This document shows, piece by piece, positions 21,995-37,929 of a stretch of 64,000 bases of DNA (its first letter is position 1; each line of letters begins with the position of its first letter). The notes under the pieces are model-generated. The model did no database searches. It was not told where the DNA came from and saw nothing but the letters and a program-made list of their open reading frames with translations. Source of the stretch: Seriola aureovittata (Eukaryota; Chordata; Actinopteri; Carangiformes; Carangidae); assembly GCF_021018895.1 (NCBI RefSeq), contig NC_079378.1, positions 10,041,501 to 10,105,500 on the forward strand, given 5' to 3'. The translations under genes were made by a program, and so were the position numbers.

Positions 21995-24900
21995 TTTTTA
22001 TGCCATACTATCCTATGACTTTTTATGTCTAACCATGCTACGACTTTTTTAAGTTTTTTTTACCTTTTTATGCCTTACAATGCTATGACGCTCTATGCCT
22101 TACTATACTATCACTGTTTATGTGTTAACATACCATGAAGATTTTAGATGTTTTTATACCTTACTATAATATGATGTTTTTGGTCATTTTTATGCCTTAC
22201 TCTATTATGATGTTTTTTGCCTCATTATATTATGAACTTTTATGCCTTACTATACTATGACGTTTTTTGAACGTTTTATGCCTTACAATACTATGGCGTT
22301 ATATGCCGTGCTATACTATGACGTTTTTTGAGGTGTTTATGCCTTGATATATTATGACGTTTACAACAATTTTATGCCTTACTATACTTTGACTTTTTAT
22401 GCGTTAAAACATTATGATGTTTTATGTTATTTTTATACCTCACTAGATTAAATTTTCAAATTTTTATGCCTTACTATACTATGCCGTTTTTTGACACCTC
22501 TTAAGTTTTTTATGCCTTACTATATTATTAATTTTTATGCCTTGATATACTATGACCTTTTTGGAACTTTTTATGCCTTATTACACTGTGACATTTTATG
22601 CCTAACAATACTATGACATTTTATGCCTTATTATACTATGACTTTGTTTCAGATGTTGATGCCTTAATATTCTATGAGGTTTATGACATTTTTATGCCTT
22701 ATTATAATATGATTTTTTTTTACTTTTTATGCCTTATTATACTATGACGTATTTTTTTAACTTTTTATGCCTTACTATACTATGACAATTTTTGGAATCT
22801 TTATGGCGTACTATACTGTGCCGTTTTATGCCATACTGTACTATGACATTTTATGCCTCAGTATAATATGCCTTTTTTTGAACTTTTTATACCTTACTAT
22901 ACTTTGAAGTACAATGCATTATTATACTCTGACGTTTTTTGAACTTTTTATCCCTTGTTATACAGTGACCATTTTTGAACTTTTTATGCCTTACTATACT
23001 ATGACGATTTTTGAAATTTTTATGCCTTAGTATAATATGACATTTTATGCCTCACTATACTTTGACTTTGTTTGAACTTTTTATGCCTTTCCATTTTATG
23101 ACATTTTATGTCATACTATACTATGACGTTTTATGCCTCAGTATAATATGCCTTTTTTTGAACTTTTTATACCTTAATATACTTTTAAATTTAATGCATT
23201 ATTATACTCTGACGTTTTTTTAACTTTTTATCCCTTACTATACAGTGACCATTTTTGAACTTTTTATGCCTTACTATACTATGACGTTTTATGCCATACT
23301 GTACTATGACATTTTATGCCTCAGTATAATATGCCTTTTTTTTTACTTTTTATACCTTACTATACTTTGAAGTTTAATGCATTATTATACTCTGACGTTT
23401 TTTGAACTTTTTATCCCTTACTATATAGTGACCATTTTTGAACTTTTTATGCATTTCTATACTATGACGTTTTTTCAACTTTTTATGCCTTACTATACTA
23501 TGACGATTTTTGAAATTTTTATGCTTTCTATACTATGATGTTTTTAAAATTTTTATGCCTTACTATAGTATGACTTTTTTTAAACTTTTTAAGCCTAACT
23601 ATACTATGAAGTTTTATGCCTTATTATACTATGACGTTTTTTGAACTTTTTATGCCTTTCCATTTTATGACATTTTATGTCATACTATACTATGACGTTT
23701 TATGCCTCAGTATAATATGCCTTTTTTTGAACTTTTTATACCTTACTATACTTTGAAATTTAATGCATTATTATACTCTGACGTTTTTTCAACTTTTTAT
23801 CCCTTACTATACAGTGACCATTTTTGAACTTTTTATGCCTTACTATACAATGACGTTTTTTCAACTTTTTATGCCTTTCTATACTATGATGTTTTTGAAG
23901 TTTTTATGCTTTACTATAGTAGGACGTTTTATGCCATACTATACTATGACATTTTATGCCTCACTATACTATGACGATTTTTGAACCTTTTATGCCTCAC
24001 TATACTATGATTTTTTTAAACTTTTGAAGCCTTACTATACTATGACGTTTTATGCCTTATTATACTATGACGTTTTTTGAACTTTTTATGCCTTTCCATT
24101 TTATGACGTTTTATGCCACATTATACAATGACGTTTTTGGAACATTTTATACCTTACAATACTATGAAGTTTTTAGCCTTATTATACTATGATGATTTTT
24201 TAACTTTTTATGCCTTACTATACTATGACCATTTTTGAACTTTTTATGCCTTACTATACTATGACGTTTTATGCCTCACTATACTATGACTTTTTTTGAA
24301 CTTTTTAAGCATTATTATACAATGACGATTTTTGAACTTTTTATGCCTTATTATTTATAACGTTTTATGCCTTATTATGCCTTACTATACTATGACGTTT
24401 TATGCCATACTATACTATGACGATTTTTGAAATTTTTATGCCTTGGTATAATATGACGTTTTATGCCATACTATACTATGACGTTTTTTTCAACTTTTTA
24501 TGCCTTTCTATACTATGATGTTTTTGAAATTTTTATGCCTTACTATAGTAGGACGTTTTATGCCATACTATACTATGACATTTTATGCCTCACTATACTA
24601 TGACTTTTTAAAAACTTTTTAAGCCATTTTTACCATATTATGACTTTTTATACCTTACTATGCTACGACCTTTTATGCCTTATTATACTATGACGATTTT
24701 TGAAATTTTCATGCCTAACTATACAATGACGTTTTATGCCATACTATACTATGACGTTTTTTTCAACTTTTTATGTCTTACTATACTATGACAATTTTTG
24801 GAATCTTTATGCCTTACTATACTGTGACGTTTTATGCAATACTGTACTATGACATTTTATGAACTTTTTAAGCCTTATTATACTATGACAATTTTTGAAC

Positions 24901-26275
24901 GTTTTATGCCTCACTATACTATGACTTTTTTTGAACTTTTTAAACCTTACTATACTAGGACGTTTTATGCGTTATTATACTATGACGATTTTTCAAATTT
25001 TTATGCCTTACTATAGTATGACATTTTATGCCACACTATACTATGACTTTTTTTGAACTTGTGATGCCTTATTATACTATGATGATTTTTGAAATTTTTA
25101 TGCCTTATTATACTATGGCGTTTTATGCCTTATTATACTATGATGTTTTTTTTACTTTAACTGCCTTATTATAGTATGACATTTTATGCCATACTATACT
25201 ATGACGTTTTATGCCTCGCTATACTATGACTTTTTTTGAACTTTTTAAGCCTTATTCTACTATGATGATTTTTGAATTTTTTATGCCTTACTATGCTATG
25301 ACGTTTTATGCCATGCTATACTATGACATTTTTTGAACTTTTTATGCCTTACCATATTTTGAACTTTTTATGCCTTACTATACTATGACGTTTTATGCCT
25401 CACTATACTATGACTTTTTTTGAACTTTTTAAACCTTACTATACTATGACGTTTTATGCCTCACTATACTATGACTTTTTTTGAACTTTTTAAGCCTTAT
25501 TATACTATGACGATTTTTGAACCTTTTATGCCTCACTATACTATGATTTTTTTTTTTACTTTTTGAGCCTTACTATTCTATGACGTTTTATGCCTTATTA
25601 TACTATGACGTTTTTGGAACTTTTTATGCCTTACTATACTATGACGTTTTATGCCATACTATACTATGACTTTTTTTGAACTTTTTATGCATTATTATAC
25701 TATGACGATTTTTGAACTTTTTATTTCTTATTATTTATGACGTTTTATGCCTTATTATACTATGACGTTTTTTTTTTACTTTAACTGCCTTATTATACTA
25801 TGACCATTTTTGAACGTTTTATGCCATACTATACTATGATGTATTTTCAACTTTTTATGCCTCACTATACTATGACGTTTTATGCCATACTATAGTATGA
25901 CGATTTTTCAAATTTTTATGCCTTACTATACTATGACGTTTTATGCCATATTATACTATGACGTTTTTTCAACTTTTTATGTCTGACTATACTATGACGA
26001 TTTTTGAAATTTTTATGCGTTTCTATACTATGAGCTTTTTGAAATTTTTATGCGTTACTATCGTAGGACGTCTTATTCCATACTATACTATGACATTTTA
26101 TGCCTCACTATACTATGACTTTTTTTGAACTTTTTAAGCCTTATTATACTATGACGATTTTTGAACATTTTATGCCTCACTATACTATGATTTTTTTAAA
26201 CTTTTTAAGCCTTACTATACTATGACGTTTTATGCCTTATTATACTATGATGTTTTTTTTAACTTTTTATGCCTT

Positions 26276-28260
26276 TCCATTTTATGACATTTTATGCCAT
26301 ACTATACTATGACGTTTTATGCCTCATTATAGAATGACGTTTTTGGAACATTTTATACCTCACAATACTATGACGTTTTTAGCCTTATTATACTATGACG
26401 TTTTTTGAACTTTTTATGCCTTACTATACTATGACCATTTTTGAACTTTTTATGCCTTACTATACTATGACGTTTTATGCCATTCTATACTATGACTTTT
26501 TTAAAACTTTTTATGCCTTATTATACTATGACGATTTTTGAACTTTTTATGCCATACTATACTATGACTTTTTTAAAACTTTTTATGCCTTATTATACTA
26601 TGACGATTTTTGAACTTTTTATGCCTTACTATACTGTGACCATTTTTTAACTTTTTATGCCTCACTATACTATGACGTTTTATGCCATACTATAGTATGA
26701 CGATTTTTAAAATTTTTATGCCTTTCCATTTTATGACATTTTATGCCATACTATACTATGACATTTTATGCCTCATTATACAATGACGTTTTTGGAACAT
26801 TTTATACCTTACAATACTATGCCGTTTTTAGCCTTATTATACTATGACGTTTTTTGAACTTTTTATGCCTTACTATACTATGACCATTTTTTAACTTTTT
26901 ATGCCTTACTATACTATGACGTTTTATGCCATACTATACTATGACTTTTTTAAAACTTTTTATGCCTTATTATACTATGACGATTTTTGAACTTTTTATG
27001 CCGTACTATACTGTGACCATTTTTTAACTTTTTATGCCTCACTATACTATGACGTTTTATGCCATACTATAGTATGACGATTTTTCAAATTTTTATGCCT
27101 TACTATAGTATGACGTTTTATGCCATACTATACTATGATGTTTTTTTTAACTTTTTATGCCTTACTATACTATGACCATTTTTGAACTTTTTATGCCTTA
27201 CTATACTATGACGTTTTATGCCATACTATACTATGACTTTTTTTAAAACTTTTTATGCCTTATTATACTATGACGATTTTTGAACTTTTTATGCCTTACT
27301 ATACTGTGACCATTTTTTAACTTTTTGTGCCTCACTATACTATGACGTTTTATGCCATACTATAGTATGACGATTTTTGAAATTTTTATGCCTTTCCATT
27401 TTATGACATTTTATGCCATACTATACTATGACGTTTTATGCCTCATTATAGAATGACGTTTTTGGAACATTTTATACCTCACAATACTATGACGTTTTTA
27501 GCCTTATTATACTATGACGTTTTTTGAACTTTTTATGCCTTACTATACTATGACCATTTTTGAACTTTTTATGCCTTACTATACTATGACGTTTTATGCC
27601 ATTCTATACTATGACTTTTTTAAAACTTTTTATGCCTTATTATACTATGACGATTTTTGAACTTTTTATGCCATACTATACTATGACTTTTTTAAAACTT
27701 TTTATGCCTTATTATACTATGACGATTTTTGAACTTTTTATGCCTTACTATACTGTGACCATTTTTTAACTTTTTATGCCTCACTATACTATGACGTTTT
27801 ATGCCATACTATAGTATGACGATTTTTAAAATTTTTATGCCTTTCCATTTTATGACATTTTATGCCATACTATACTATGACATTTTATGCCTCATTATAC
27901 AATGACGTTTTTGGAACATTTTATACCTTACAATACTATGCCGTTTTTAGCCTTATTATACTATGACGTTTTTTGAACTTTTTATGCCTTACTATACTAT
28001 GACCATTTTTGAACTTTTTATGCCTTACTATACTATGACGTTTTATGCCATACTATACTATGACTTTTTTAAAACTTTTTATGCCTTATTATACTATGAC
28101 GATTTTTGAACTTTTTATGCCGTACTATACTGTGACCATTTTTTAACTTTTTATGCCTCACTATACTATGACGTTTTATGCCATACTATAGTATGACGAT
28201 TTTTCAAATTTTTATGCCTTACTATAGTATGACGTTTTATGCCATACTATACTATGCATT
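26276..28260 (+). repeat. higher-order duplication, period about 1.12 kb
   Basis: The ordered series of unit variants starting with TTTCCATTTTATGAC and GCCTCATTATAGAATGACG recurs with a shift of 1,119 bp (GAATGACG at 26,332 and 27,451). The following variants come in the same order, showing that blocks of many units were duplicated together. Confidence 0.8.
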
Positions 28261-31200
28261 TTTTTTTAACTTTTTAAGCCTTATTATACTATGACGATTT
28301 TTGAACTTTTTATGCCTTACTATACTATGACGTTTTATGCCATACTATACTATGACGTTTTTTGAACTTTTTATGCCTAACTATACTATGACGCTTTATG
28401 CCTCACTATACTATGACTTTTTTTGAACTTTTTAAACCTTATTATACTATGACGATTTTTGAACTTTTTATGCCTTATTATACTATGGCGTTTTATGCCT
28501 TATTATACTATGATGTTTTTTTTACTTTAACTGCCTTATTATAGTATGACATTTTATGCCATACTATACTATGACGTTTTATGCCTCGCTATACTATGAC
28601 TTTTTTTGAACTTTTTAAGCCTTATTCTACTATGACGTTTTTTGAACTTTTTATGCCTAACTATACTATGACGTTTTATGCCTCACTATACTATGACTTT
28701 TTTTGAACTTTTTAAACCTTACTATACTATGACGTTTTATGCCTCACTATACTATGACTTTTTTTGAACTTTTTAAGCCTTATTATACTATGACGATTTT
28801 TGAACTTCTTATGCCCTACTAAACTAAGACGATTTTTGAACTTTTTATGCCTTACTATACTATGACGTTTTATGCCATACTATACTATGACTTTTTTTTA
28901 ACTTTTTAAGCATTATTATACTATGACGATTTTTTAACTTTTTATTTCTTATTATTTATGACGTTTTATGCCTTATTATACTATGACGTTTTTTTTTACT
29001 TTAACTGCCTTATTATAGTATGACATTTTATGCCTTACTATACTATGACGTTTTATGCCATACTATACTATGACGTTTTTTCAACTTTTTATGCCTGACT
29101 ATACTATGACGATTTTTGAAATTTTTATGCGTTTCTATACTATGAGCTTTTTGAAATTTTTATGCCTCACTATTGTACGACGTTTTATTCCATACTATAC
29201 TATGACATTTTATGCCTCACTATACTATGACTTTTTTTTAACTTTTTAAGCCTTATTATACTATGACGATTTTTGAACGTTTTATGCCTCACTATACTAT
29301 GATTTTTTTGAACTTTTTAAGCCTTACTATACTATGACGTTTTATGCCTTATTATACTATGACGTTTTTTAAACTTTTTATATCTTACAATACTATGACG
29401 TTTTATGCCTTATTATACTATGACGTTTTTTGAACTTTTTATGCCTTTCCATTTTATGACATTTTATGCCATACTATACTATGACGTTTTATGCCTCATT
29501 ATAGAATGACGTTTTTGGAACATTTTATACCTCACAATACTATGACGTTTTTAGCCTTATTATACTATGACGTTTTTTGAACTTTTTATGCCTTACTATA
29601 CTATGACCATTTTTGAACTTTTTATGCCTTACTATACTATGACGTTTTATGCCATTCTATACTATGACTTTTTTAAAACTTTTTATGCCTTATTATACTA
29701 TGACGATTTTTGAACTTTTTATGCCATACTATACTATGACTTTTTTAAAACTTTTTATGCCTTATTATACTATGACGATTTTTGAACTTTTTATGCCTTA
29801 CTATACTGTGACCATTTTTTAACTTTTTATGCCTCACTATACTATGACGTTTTATGACATACTATAGTATGACGATTTTTGAAATTTTTATGCCTTTCCA
29901 TTTTATGACATTTTATGCCATACTATACTATGACGTTTTATGCCTCATTATACAATGACGTTTTTGGAACATTTTATACCTTACAATACTATGACGTTTT
30001 TAGCCTTATTATACTATGACGTTTTTTGAACTTTTTATGCCTTATTATACTATGACGATTTTTGAACTTTTTATTTCTTATTATTTATGACGTTTTATGC
30101 CTTATTATACTATGACGTTTTTTTTTACTTTAACTGCCTTATTATAGTATGACATTTTATGCCTTACTATACTATGACGTTTTATGCCATACTATACTAT
30201 GACGTTTTTTCAACTTTTTATGCCTCACTATACTATGACTTTTTTTGAACTTTTTAAACCTTATTATACTATGACGATTTTTGAACTTTTTATGCCTAAT
30301 TATTTATGACATTTTATGCCTTATTATGCCTTACTATACTATGACGATTTTTCAAATTTTTATGCCTTACTATAGTATGACGTTTTATGCCATACTATAC
30401 TATGACTTTTTTTGAACTTTTTAAGCCTTATTATACTATGACGATTTTTGAACTTTTTATGCCTTACTATACTATGACGTTTTATGCCTCATTATAGAAT
30501 GACGTTTTTGGAACATTTTATACCTCACAATACTATGACGTTTTTAGCCTTATTATACTATGACGTTTTTTGAACTTTTTATGCCTTACTATACTATGAC
30601 GTTTTTGAACTTTTTATGCCTTCCTATACGATGACGTTTTATGCCATACTATACTATGACTTTTTAAAAACTTTTTATGCCTTATTATACTATGACGATT
30701 TTTGAACTTTTTATGCCGTACTATACTGTGACCATTTTTGAACTTTTTATGCCTCACTATACTATGACGTTTTATGCCATACTATAGTATGACAATTTTT
30801 TTAATTTTTATGCCTTATTATAATATGATGTTTTATGCCTCACTATACTTTGACTTTGTTTGAACTTTTCTGTCTTATTATACTATGATGATTTTTGAAC
30901 TTTTTTATGCCGTTTTGACGTTTTATGCCATACTATAGTATGACGATTTTTGAAATTTTTATGCCTCACTGTGCTATGATTTTTTTGAACCTTTTAAGCC
31001 TTACTATACTATGACGTTTTATGCCTTATTATACTATGACGTTTTTTGAACTTTTTATGCATTTCCATTTTATGACGTTTTATGCCACATTATACAATGA
31101 CGTTTTTGGAACATTTTATACCTTACAATACTATGAAGTTTTTAGCCTTATTATACTATGATGATTTTTTAACTTTTTATGCCTTATTATACTATGACGT

Positions 31201-31353
31201 TTTTTAAACTTTTTATATCTTACAATACTATGACGTTTTATGCCTTATTATACTATGACGTTTTTTTTTTTACTTTTTATGCCTTTCCATTTTATGACAT
31301 TTTATGCCATACTATACTATGACCATTTTTGAACGTTTTATGCCTTATTATAC

Positions 31354-34300
31354 TATGACGTTTTTTTAACTTTTTATGCCTTACTATACTATGACCATTT
31401 TTGAACTTTTTATGCCTTACTATACTATGACGTTTTATGCCATACTATACTATGACTTTTTTAAAACTTTTTATGCCTTATTATACTATGACATTTTTGA
31501 ACTTTTTATGCCTTACTATACTGTGACCATTTTTTAACTTTTTATGCCTTTCCATTTTATGACATTTTATGCCATACTATACTATGACGTTTTATGCCTC
31601 ATTATAGAATGACGTTTTTGGAACATTTTATACCTCACAATACTATGACGTTTTTAGCCTTATTATACTATGACGTTTTTTGAACTTTTTATGCCTTACT
31701 ATACTATGACGTTTTTGAACTTTTTATGCCTTACTATACGATGACGTTTTATGCCATACTATACTATGACTTTTTTAAAACTTTTTATGCCTTATTATAC
31801 TATGACGATTTTTGAACTTTTTATGCCGTACTATACTGTGACCATTTTTTAACTTTTTATGCCTCACTATACTATGACGTTTTATGCCATACTATAGTAT
31901 GACAATTTTTTAAATTTTTATGCCTTAGTATAATATGATGTTTTATGCCTCACTATACTTTGACTTTGTTTGAACTTTTCTGTCTTATTATACTATGATG
32001 ATTTTTGAACTTTTTTATGCCGTTTTGACGTTTTATGCCATACTATAGTATGACGATTTTTGAAATTTTTATGCCTCACTGTGCTATGATTTTTTTGAAC
32101 CTTTTAAGCCTTACTATACTATGACGTTTTATGCCTTATTATACTATGACGTTTTTTGAACTTTTTATGCCTTTCCATTTTATGACATTTTATGCCATAC
32201 TATACTATGACGTTTTATGCCTCATTAGACAATGACGTTTTTGGAACATTTTATACCTCACAATACTATGACGTTTTTAGCCTTATTATACTATGACGTT
32301 TTTTGAACTTTTTATGCCTTACTATACTATGACCATTTTTGAACTTTTTATGCCTTACTATACTATGACGTTTTATGCCATTCTATACTATGACTTTTTT
32401 AAAACTTTTTATGCCTTATTATACTATGACCATTTTTGAACGTTTTATGCCATACTATACTATGATGTATTTTCAACTTTTTATGCCTCACTATACTATG
32501 ACTTTTTTTGAACTTTTTAAACCTTATTATACTATGACGATTTTTGAACTTTTTATGCCTTACTATAGTATGACGTTTTATGCCATACTATACTATGACT
32601 TTTTTTGAACTTTTTATGCCTAACTATATTTTGACATTTTATGCCATACTATACTATGATTTTTTATGCCTCACCATACAATAAAGTTTTTTTTAACTTT
32701 TTATGCCTTACTATACTATGACGTTTTTGAACTTTTCATGCCTTACTATACGATGACGTTTTATGCCAGACTATACTATGACGTTTTTTGAACTTTTTAT
32801 GCCTTACTATACTATGAAGATTTTTGAACTTTTTATACCTTACAATAGATTGACGTTTTACACCTTATTATACCATGACGTTTTTTAAACTTTTTATATC
32901 TTACAATACTATGACGTTTTATGCCTTATTATACTATGACGTTTTTTGAACTTTTTATGCCTTTCCATTTTATGACATTTTATGCCATACTATACTATGA
33001 CGTTTTAGGCCTTATAATACTATGACGTTTTTTTAACTTTTTATGCCTTACTATACTATGACCATTTTTGAACTTTTTATGCCTTACTATACTATGACGT
33101 TTTATGCCATACTATACTATGACTTTTTTTAAAACTTTTTATGCCTTATTATACTATGACCATTTTTGAACTTTTTATGCCTTACTATACTGTGACCATT
33201 TTTTTAACTTTTTATGCCTTTCCATTTTATGACATTTTATGCCATACTATACTATGACGTTTTATGCCTCATTATAGAATGACGTTTTTGGAACATTTTA
33301 TACCTCACAATACTATGACGTTTTTAGCCTTATTATACTATGACGTTTTTTGAACTTTTTATGCCTTACTATACTATGACGTTTTTGAACTTTTTATGCC
33401 TTACTATACGATGACGTTTTATGCCATACTATACTATGACTTTTTTAAAACTTTTTATGCCTTATTATACTATGACGATTTTTGAACTTTTTATGCCGTA
33501 CTATACTGTGACCATTTTTTAACTTTTTATGCCTCACTATACTATGACGTTTTATGCCATACTATAGTATGACAATTTTTTAAATTTTTATGCCTTAGTA
33601 TAATATGATGTTTTATGCCTCACTATACTTTGACTTTGTTTGAACTTTTCTGTCTTATTATACTATGATGATTTTTGAACTTTTTTATGCCGTTTTGACG
33701 TTTTATGCCATACTATAGTATGACGATTTTTGAAATTTTTATGCCTCACTGTGCTATGATTTTTTTGAACCTTTTAAGCCTTACTATACTATGACGTTTT
33801 ATGCCTTATTATACTATGACGTTTTTTGAACTTTTTATGCCTTTCCATTTTATGACATTTTATGCCATACTATACTATGACGTTTTATGCCTCATTAGAC
33901 AATGACGTTTTTGGAACATTTTATACCTTACAATACTATGACGTTTTTAGCCTTATTATACTATGACGTTTTTTGAACTTTTTATGCCTTACTATACTAT
34001 GACCATTTTTGAACTTTTTATGCCTTACTATACTATGACGTTTTATGCCATACTATACTATGACTTTTTTAAAACTTTTTATGCCTTATTATACTATGAC
34101 CATTTTTGAACGTTTTATGCCATACTATACTATGATGTATTTTCAACTTTTTATGCCTCACTATACTATGACTTTTTTTGAACTTTTTAAACCTTATTAT
34201 ACTATGACGATTTTTGAACTTTTTATGCCTTACTATAGTATGACGTTTTATGCCTTATTATGCCTTACTATACTATGACTTTTTTTGAACTTTTTATGCC

Positions 34301-34568
34301 TAACTATATTTTGACATTTTATGCCATACTATACTATGATTTTTTATGCCTCACCATACAATAAAGTTTTTTTTAACTTTTTATGCCTTACTATACTATG
34401 ACGTTTTTGAACTTTTCATGCCTTACTATACGATGACGTTTTATGCCAGACTATACTATGACGTTTTTTGAACTTTTTATGCCTTACTATACTATGAAGA
34501 TTTTTGAACTTTTTATACCTTACAATAGATTGACGTTTTACACCTTATTATACCATGACGTTTTTTTA
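31354..34568 (+). repeat. higher-order tandem duplication, period about 1.67 kb
   Basis: The first block (from 31,354) and the second (from 33,021) show the same order of dozens of unit variants with near identity. TCCATTTTAT falls at 31,551 and 33,221 (1,670 bp apart). TAACTATATT falls at 32,621 and 34,301 (1,680 bp apart after a small insertion). The match is lost after about 32,889 and 34,568. This looks like a recent large unequal exchange or duplication. Confidence 0.85.
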
Positions 34569-35110
34569 ACTTTTTATGCCTTTCTATACTATGAAGATTT
34601 TTGAACTTTTTATACCTTACAATACTATGACGTTTTTTCGCCTTATTATACTATGACATTTTTTCAACTTTTTATGCCTGACTATACTATGACGATTTTT
34701 GAACCTTTTATGCCTCACTATACTATGATTTTTTTCTTACTTTTTGAGCCTTACTATTCTATGACGTTTTATGCCTTATTATACTATGACGTTTTTTGAA
34801 CTTTTTATGCCTTTCCATTTTATGACATTTTATGCCATACTATACTATGACGTTTTATGCCTCATTATACAATGATGTTTTTGGAACATTTTATACCTTA
34901 CAATACTATGACGTTTTTAGCCTTATTATACTATGACGTTTTTTGAACTTTTTATGCCTTATTATACTATGATGATTTTTGAACTTTTTATGCCTTACTA
35001 TACTAAGACGATTTTTGAACTTTTTATGCCTTACTATACTATGACTTTTTTTGAACTTTTTAAGCATTATTATACTATGACGATTTTTGAACTTTTTATT
35101 CCTTATCATT

Positions 35111-36160
35111 TATGACGTTTTATGCCTTATTATGCCTTACTATACTATGATGATTTTTCAAATTTTCATGCCTTACTATAGTATGACGTTTTATGCCATA
35201 CTAAACTATGACTCTTTTTGAACTTTTTATGCCTTATTATACTATGATGATTTTTTTAATTTTTATGCCTTATTATACTATGACGTTTTATGCCTTAATA
35301 TACTATGACGTTTTTTTTTACTTTAACTGCCTTATTATAGTATGACATTTTATGCCTTACTATACTATGACGTTTTATGCCATACTATACTATGACTTTT
35401 TTTTAACTTTTTAAGCATTATTATACAATGACGATTTTTGAACTTTTTATTCCTTATTATTTATGACGTTTTATGCCTTATTATGCCTTACTATACTATG
35501 ATGATTTTTCAAATTTTCATGCCTTACTATAGTATGACGTTTTATGCCATACTAAACTATGACTCTTTTTGAACTTTTTATGCCTTATTATACTATGATG
35601 ATTTTTTTAATTTTTATGCCTTATTATACTATGACGTTTTATGCCTTAATATACTATGACGTTTTTTTTACTTTAACTGCCTTATTATAGTATGACATTT
35701 TATGCCTTACTATACTATGACGTTTTATGCCATACTATACTATGACTTTTTTTGAACTTTTTAAGCATTATTATACAATGACGATTTTTGAACTTTTTAT
35801 TCCTTATTATTTATGACGTTTTATGCCTTATTATGCCTTACTATACTATGATGATTTTTCAAATTTTCATGCCTTACTATAGTATGACGTTTTATGCCAT
35901 ACTAAACTATGACTCTTTTTGAACTTTTTATGCCTTATTATACTATGATGATTTTTGAAATTTTTATGACTTATTATACTATGACGTTTTATGCCTTAAT
36001 ATACTATGACTTTTTTTTTACTTTAACTGCCTTATTATAGTATGACATTTTATGCCTTACTATACTATGACGTTTTATGCCATACTATACTATGACGTAT
36101 TTTCAACTTTTTATGCCTGACTATACTATGACGATTTTTTTAATTTTTATGCGTTTCTAT
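35111..36160 (+). repeat. higher-order triplication, period about 350 bp
   Basis: A block beginning TATGACGTTTTATGCC TTATTATGCC recurs at 35,111, 35,462 and 35,812 with the same internal order, including the marker CATACTAAACTATGACTC. Confidence 0.82.
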
Positions 36161-37690
36161 ACTATGAGGTTTTTGAAATTTTTATGCCTTACTATCGTAC
36201 GACGTTTTATTCCATACTATACTATGACATTTTATGTCTCACTATACTATGACTTTTTTTTAACTTTTTAAGCCTTATTATACTATGACGATTTTTGAAC
36301 GTTTTATGCCTCACTATACTATGATTTTTTTGAACCTTTTAAGCCTTACTATACTATGACGTTTTATGACTTATTATACTATGACGTTTTTTGAACTTTT
36401 TATGCCTTTCCATTTTATGACATTTTATGCCATACTATACTATGACGTTTTATGCCTCATTATACAATTACCTTTTTTTGAACTTTTTATGCCTTATTAT
36501 ACTATGATGATTTTTGAACTTTTTATGCCCTACTATACTGTGACCATTTTTTTACTTTTTATGCCCCACTATACTATGACGTTTTATGCCATACTATAGT
36601 ATGACGATTTTTGAAATTTTTATGCCTTAGTATAATATGACGTTTTGTGCCTCACTATACTTTGACTTTGTTTGAACTTTTTAAGCCTTATTATACTATG
36701 ACGATTTTTGAACTTTCTATGCCTTAGTATTTATGACGTTTTATGCCTTATTATGCCTTACTATACCATGACGATTTTTCAAATTTTAATGCCTTACTAT
36801 AGTATGACGTCTTATGCCATACTATACTATGACTTTTTTTTTTACTTTAACTGCCTTATTATAGTATGACATTTTATGCCTTACTATACTATGACATTTT
36901 ATGCCATACTATACTATGACGTATTTTCAACTTTTTATGCCTGACTATACTATGACGATTTTTTTAATTTTTATGCGTTTCTATACTATGAGGTTTTTGA
37001 AATTTTTATGCCTTACTATCGTACGACGTTTTATTCCATACTATACTATGACATTTTATGTCTCACTATACTATGACTTTTTTTTAACTTTTTAAGCCTT
37101 ATTATACTATGACGATTTTTGAACGTTTTATGCCTCACTATACTATGATTTTTTTGAACCTTTTAAGCCTTACTATACTATGACGTTTTATGACTTATTA
37201 TACTATGACGTTTTTTGAACTTTTTATGCCTTTCCATTTTATGACATTTTATGCCATACTATACTATGACGTTTTATGCCTCATTATACAATTACCTTTT
37301 TTTGAACTTTTTATTCCTTATTATTTATGACGTTTTATGACTTATTATACTATGATGATTTTTGAACTTTTTATGCCCTACTATACTGTGACCATTTTTT
37401 TACTTTTTATGCCCCACTATACTATGACGTTTTATGCCATACTATAGTATGACGATTTTTGAAATTTTTATGCCTTAGTATAATATGACGTTTTGTGCCT
37501 CACTATACTTTGACTTTGTTTGAACTTTTTAAGCCTTATTATACTATGACGATTTTTGAACTTTCTATGCCTTAGTATTTATGACGTTTTATGCCTTATT
37601 ATGCCTTACTATACCATGACGATTTTTCAAATTTTAATGCCTTACTATAGTATGACGTCTTATGCCATACTATACTATGACTTTTTTTTT
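36005..37690 (+). repeat. higher-order tandem duplication, period about 0.82 kb
   Basis: The variant series with ATGCGTTTCTATACTATGAG and CTATCGTACGACG recurs with a shift of 824 bp (for example 36,077 and 36,901). Confidence 0.82.
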
Positions 37691-37929
37691 TACTTTTTAA
37701 GCCTTACTATACTATGACGTTCTATGCCATACTATACTATGACGTTTTATGCCTCACCATACAATAAAGTTTTTTTTAACTTTTTATGCCATACTATACT
37801 ATGACGTTTTTGAACTTTTTATTCCTTACTATACGATGACGTTTTATGCCATACTATACTATGACGTTTTTTGAACTTTTTATGCCTTACTATACTATGA
37901 AGATTTTTGAACTTTTTATACCTTACAAT

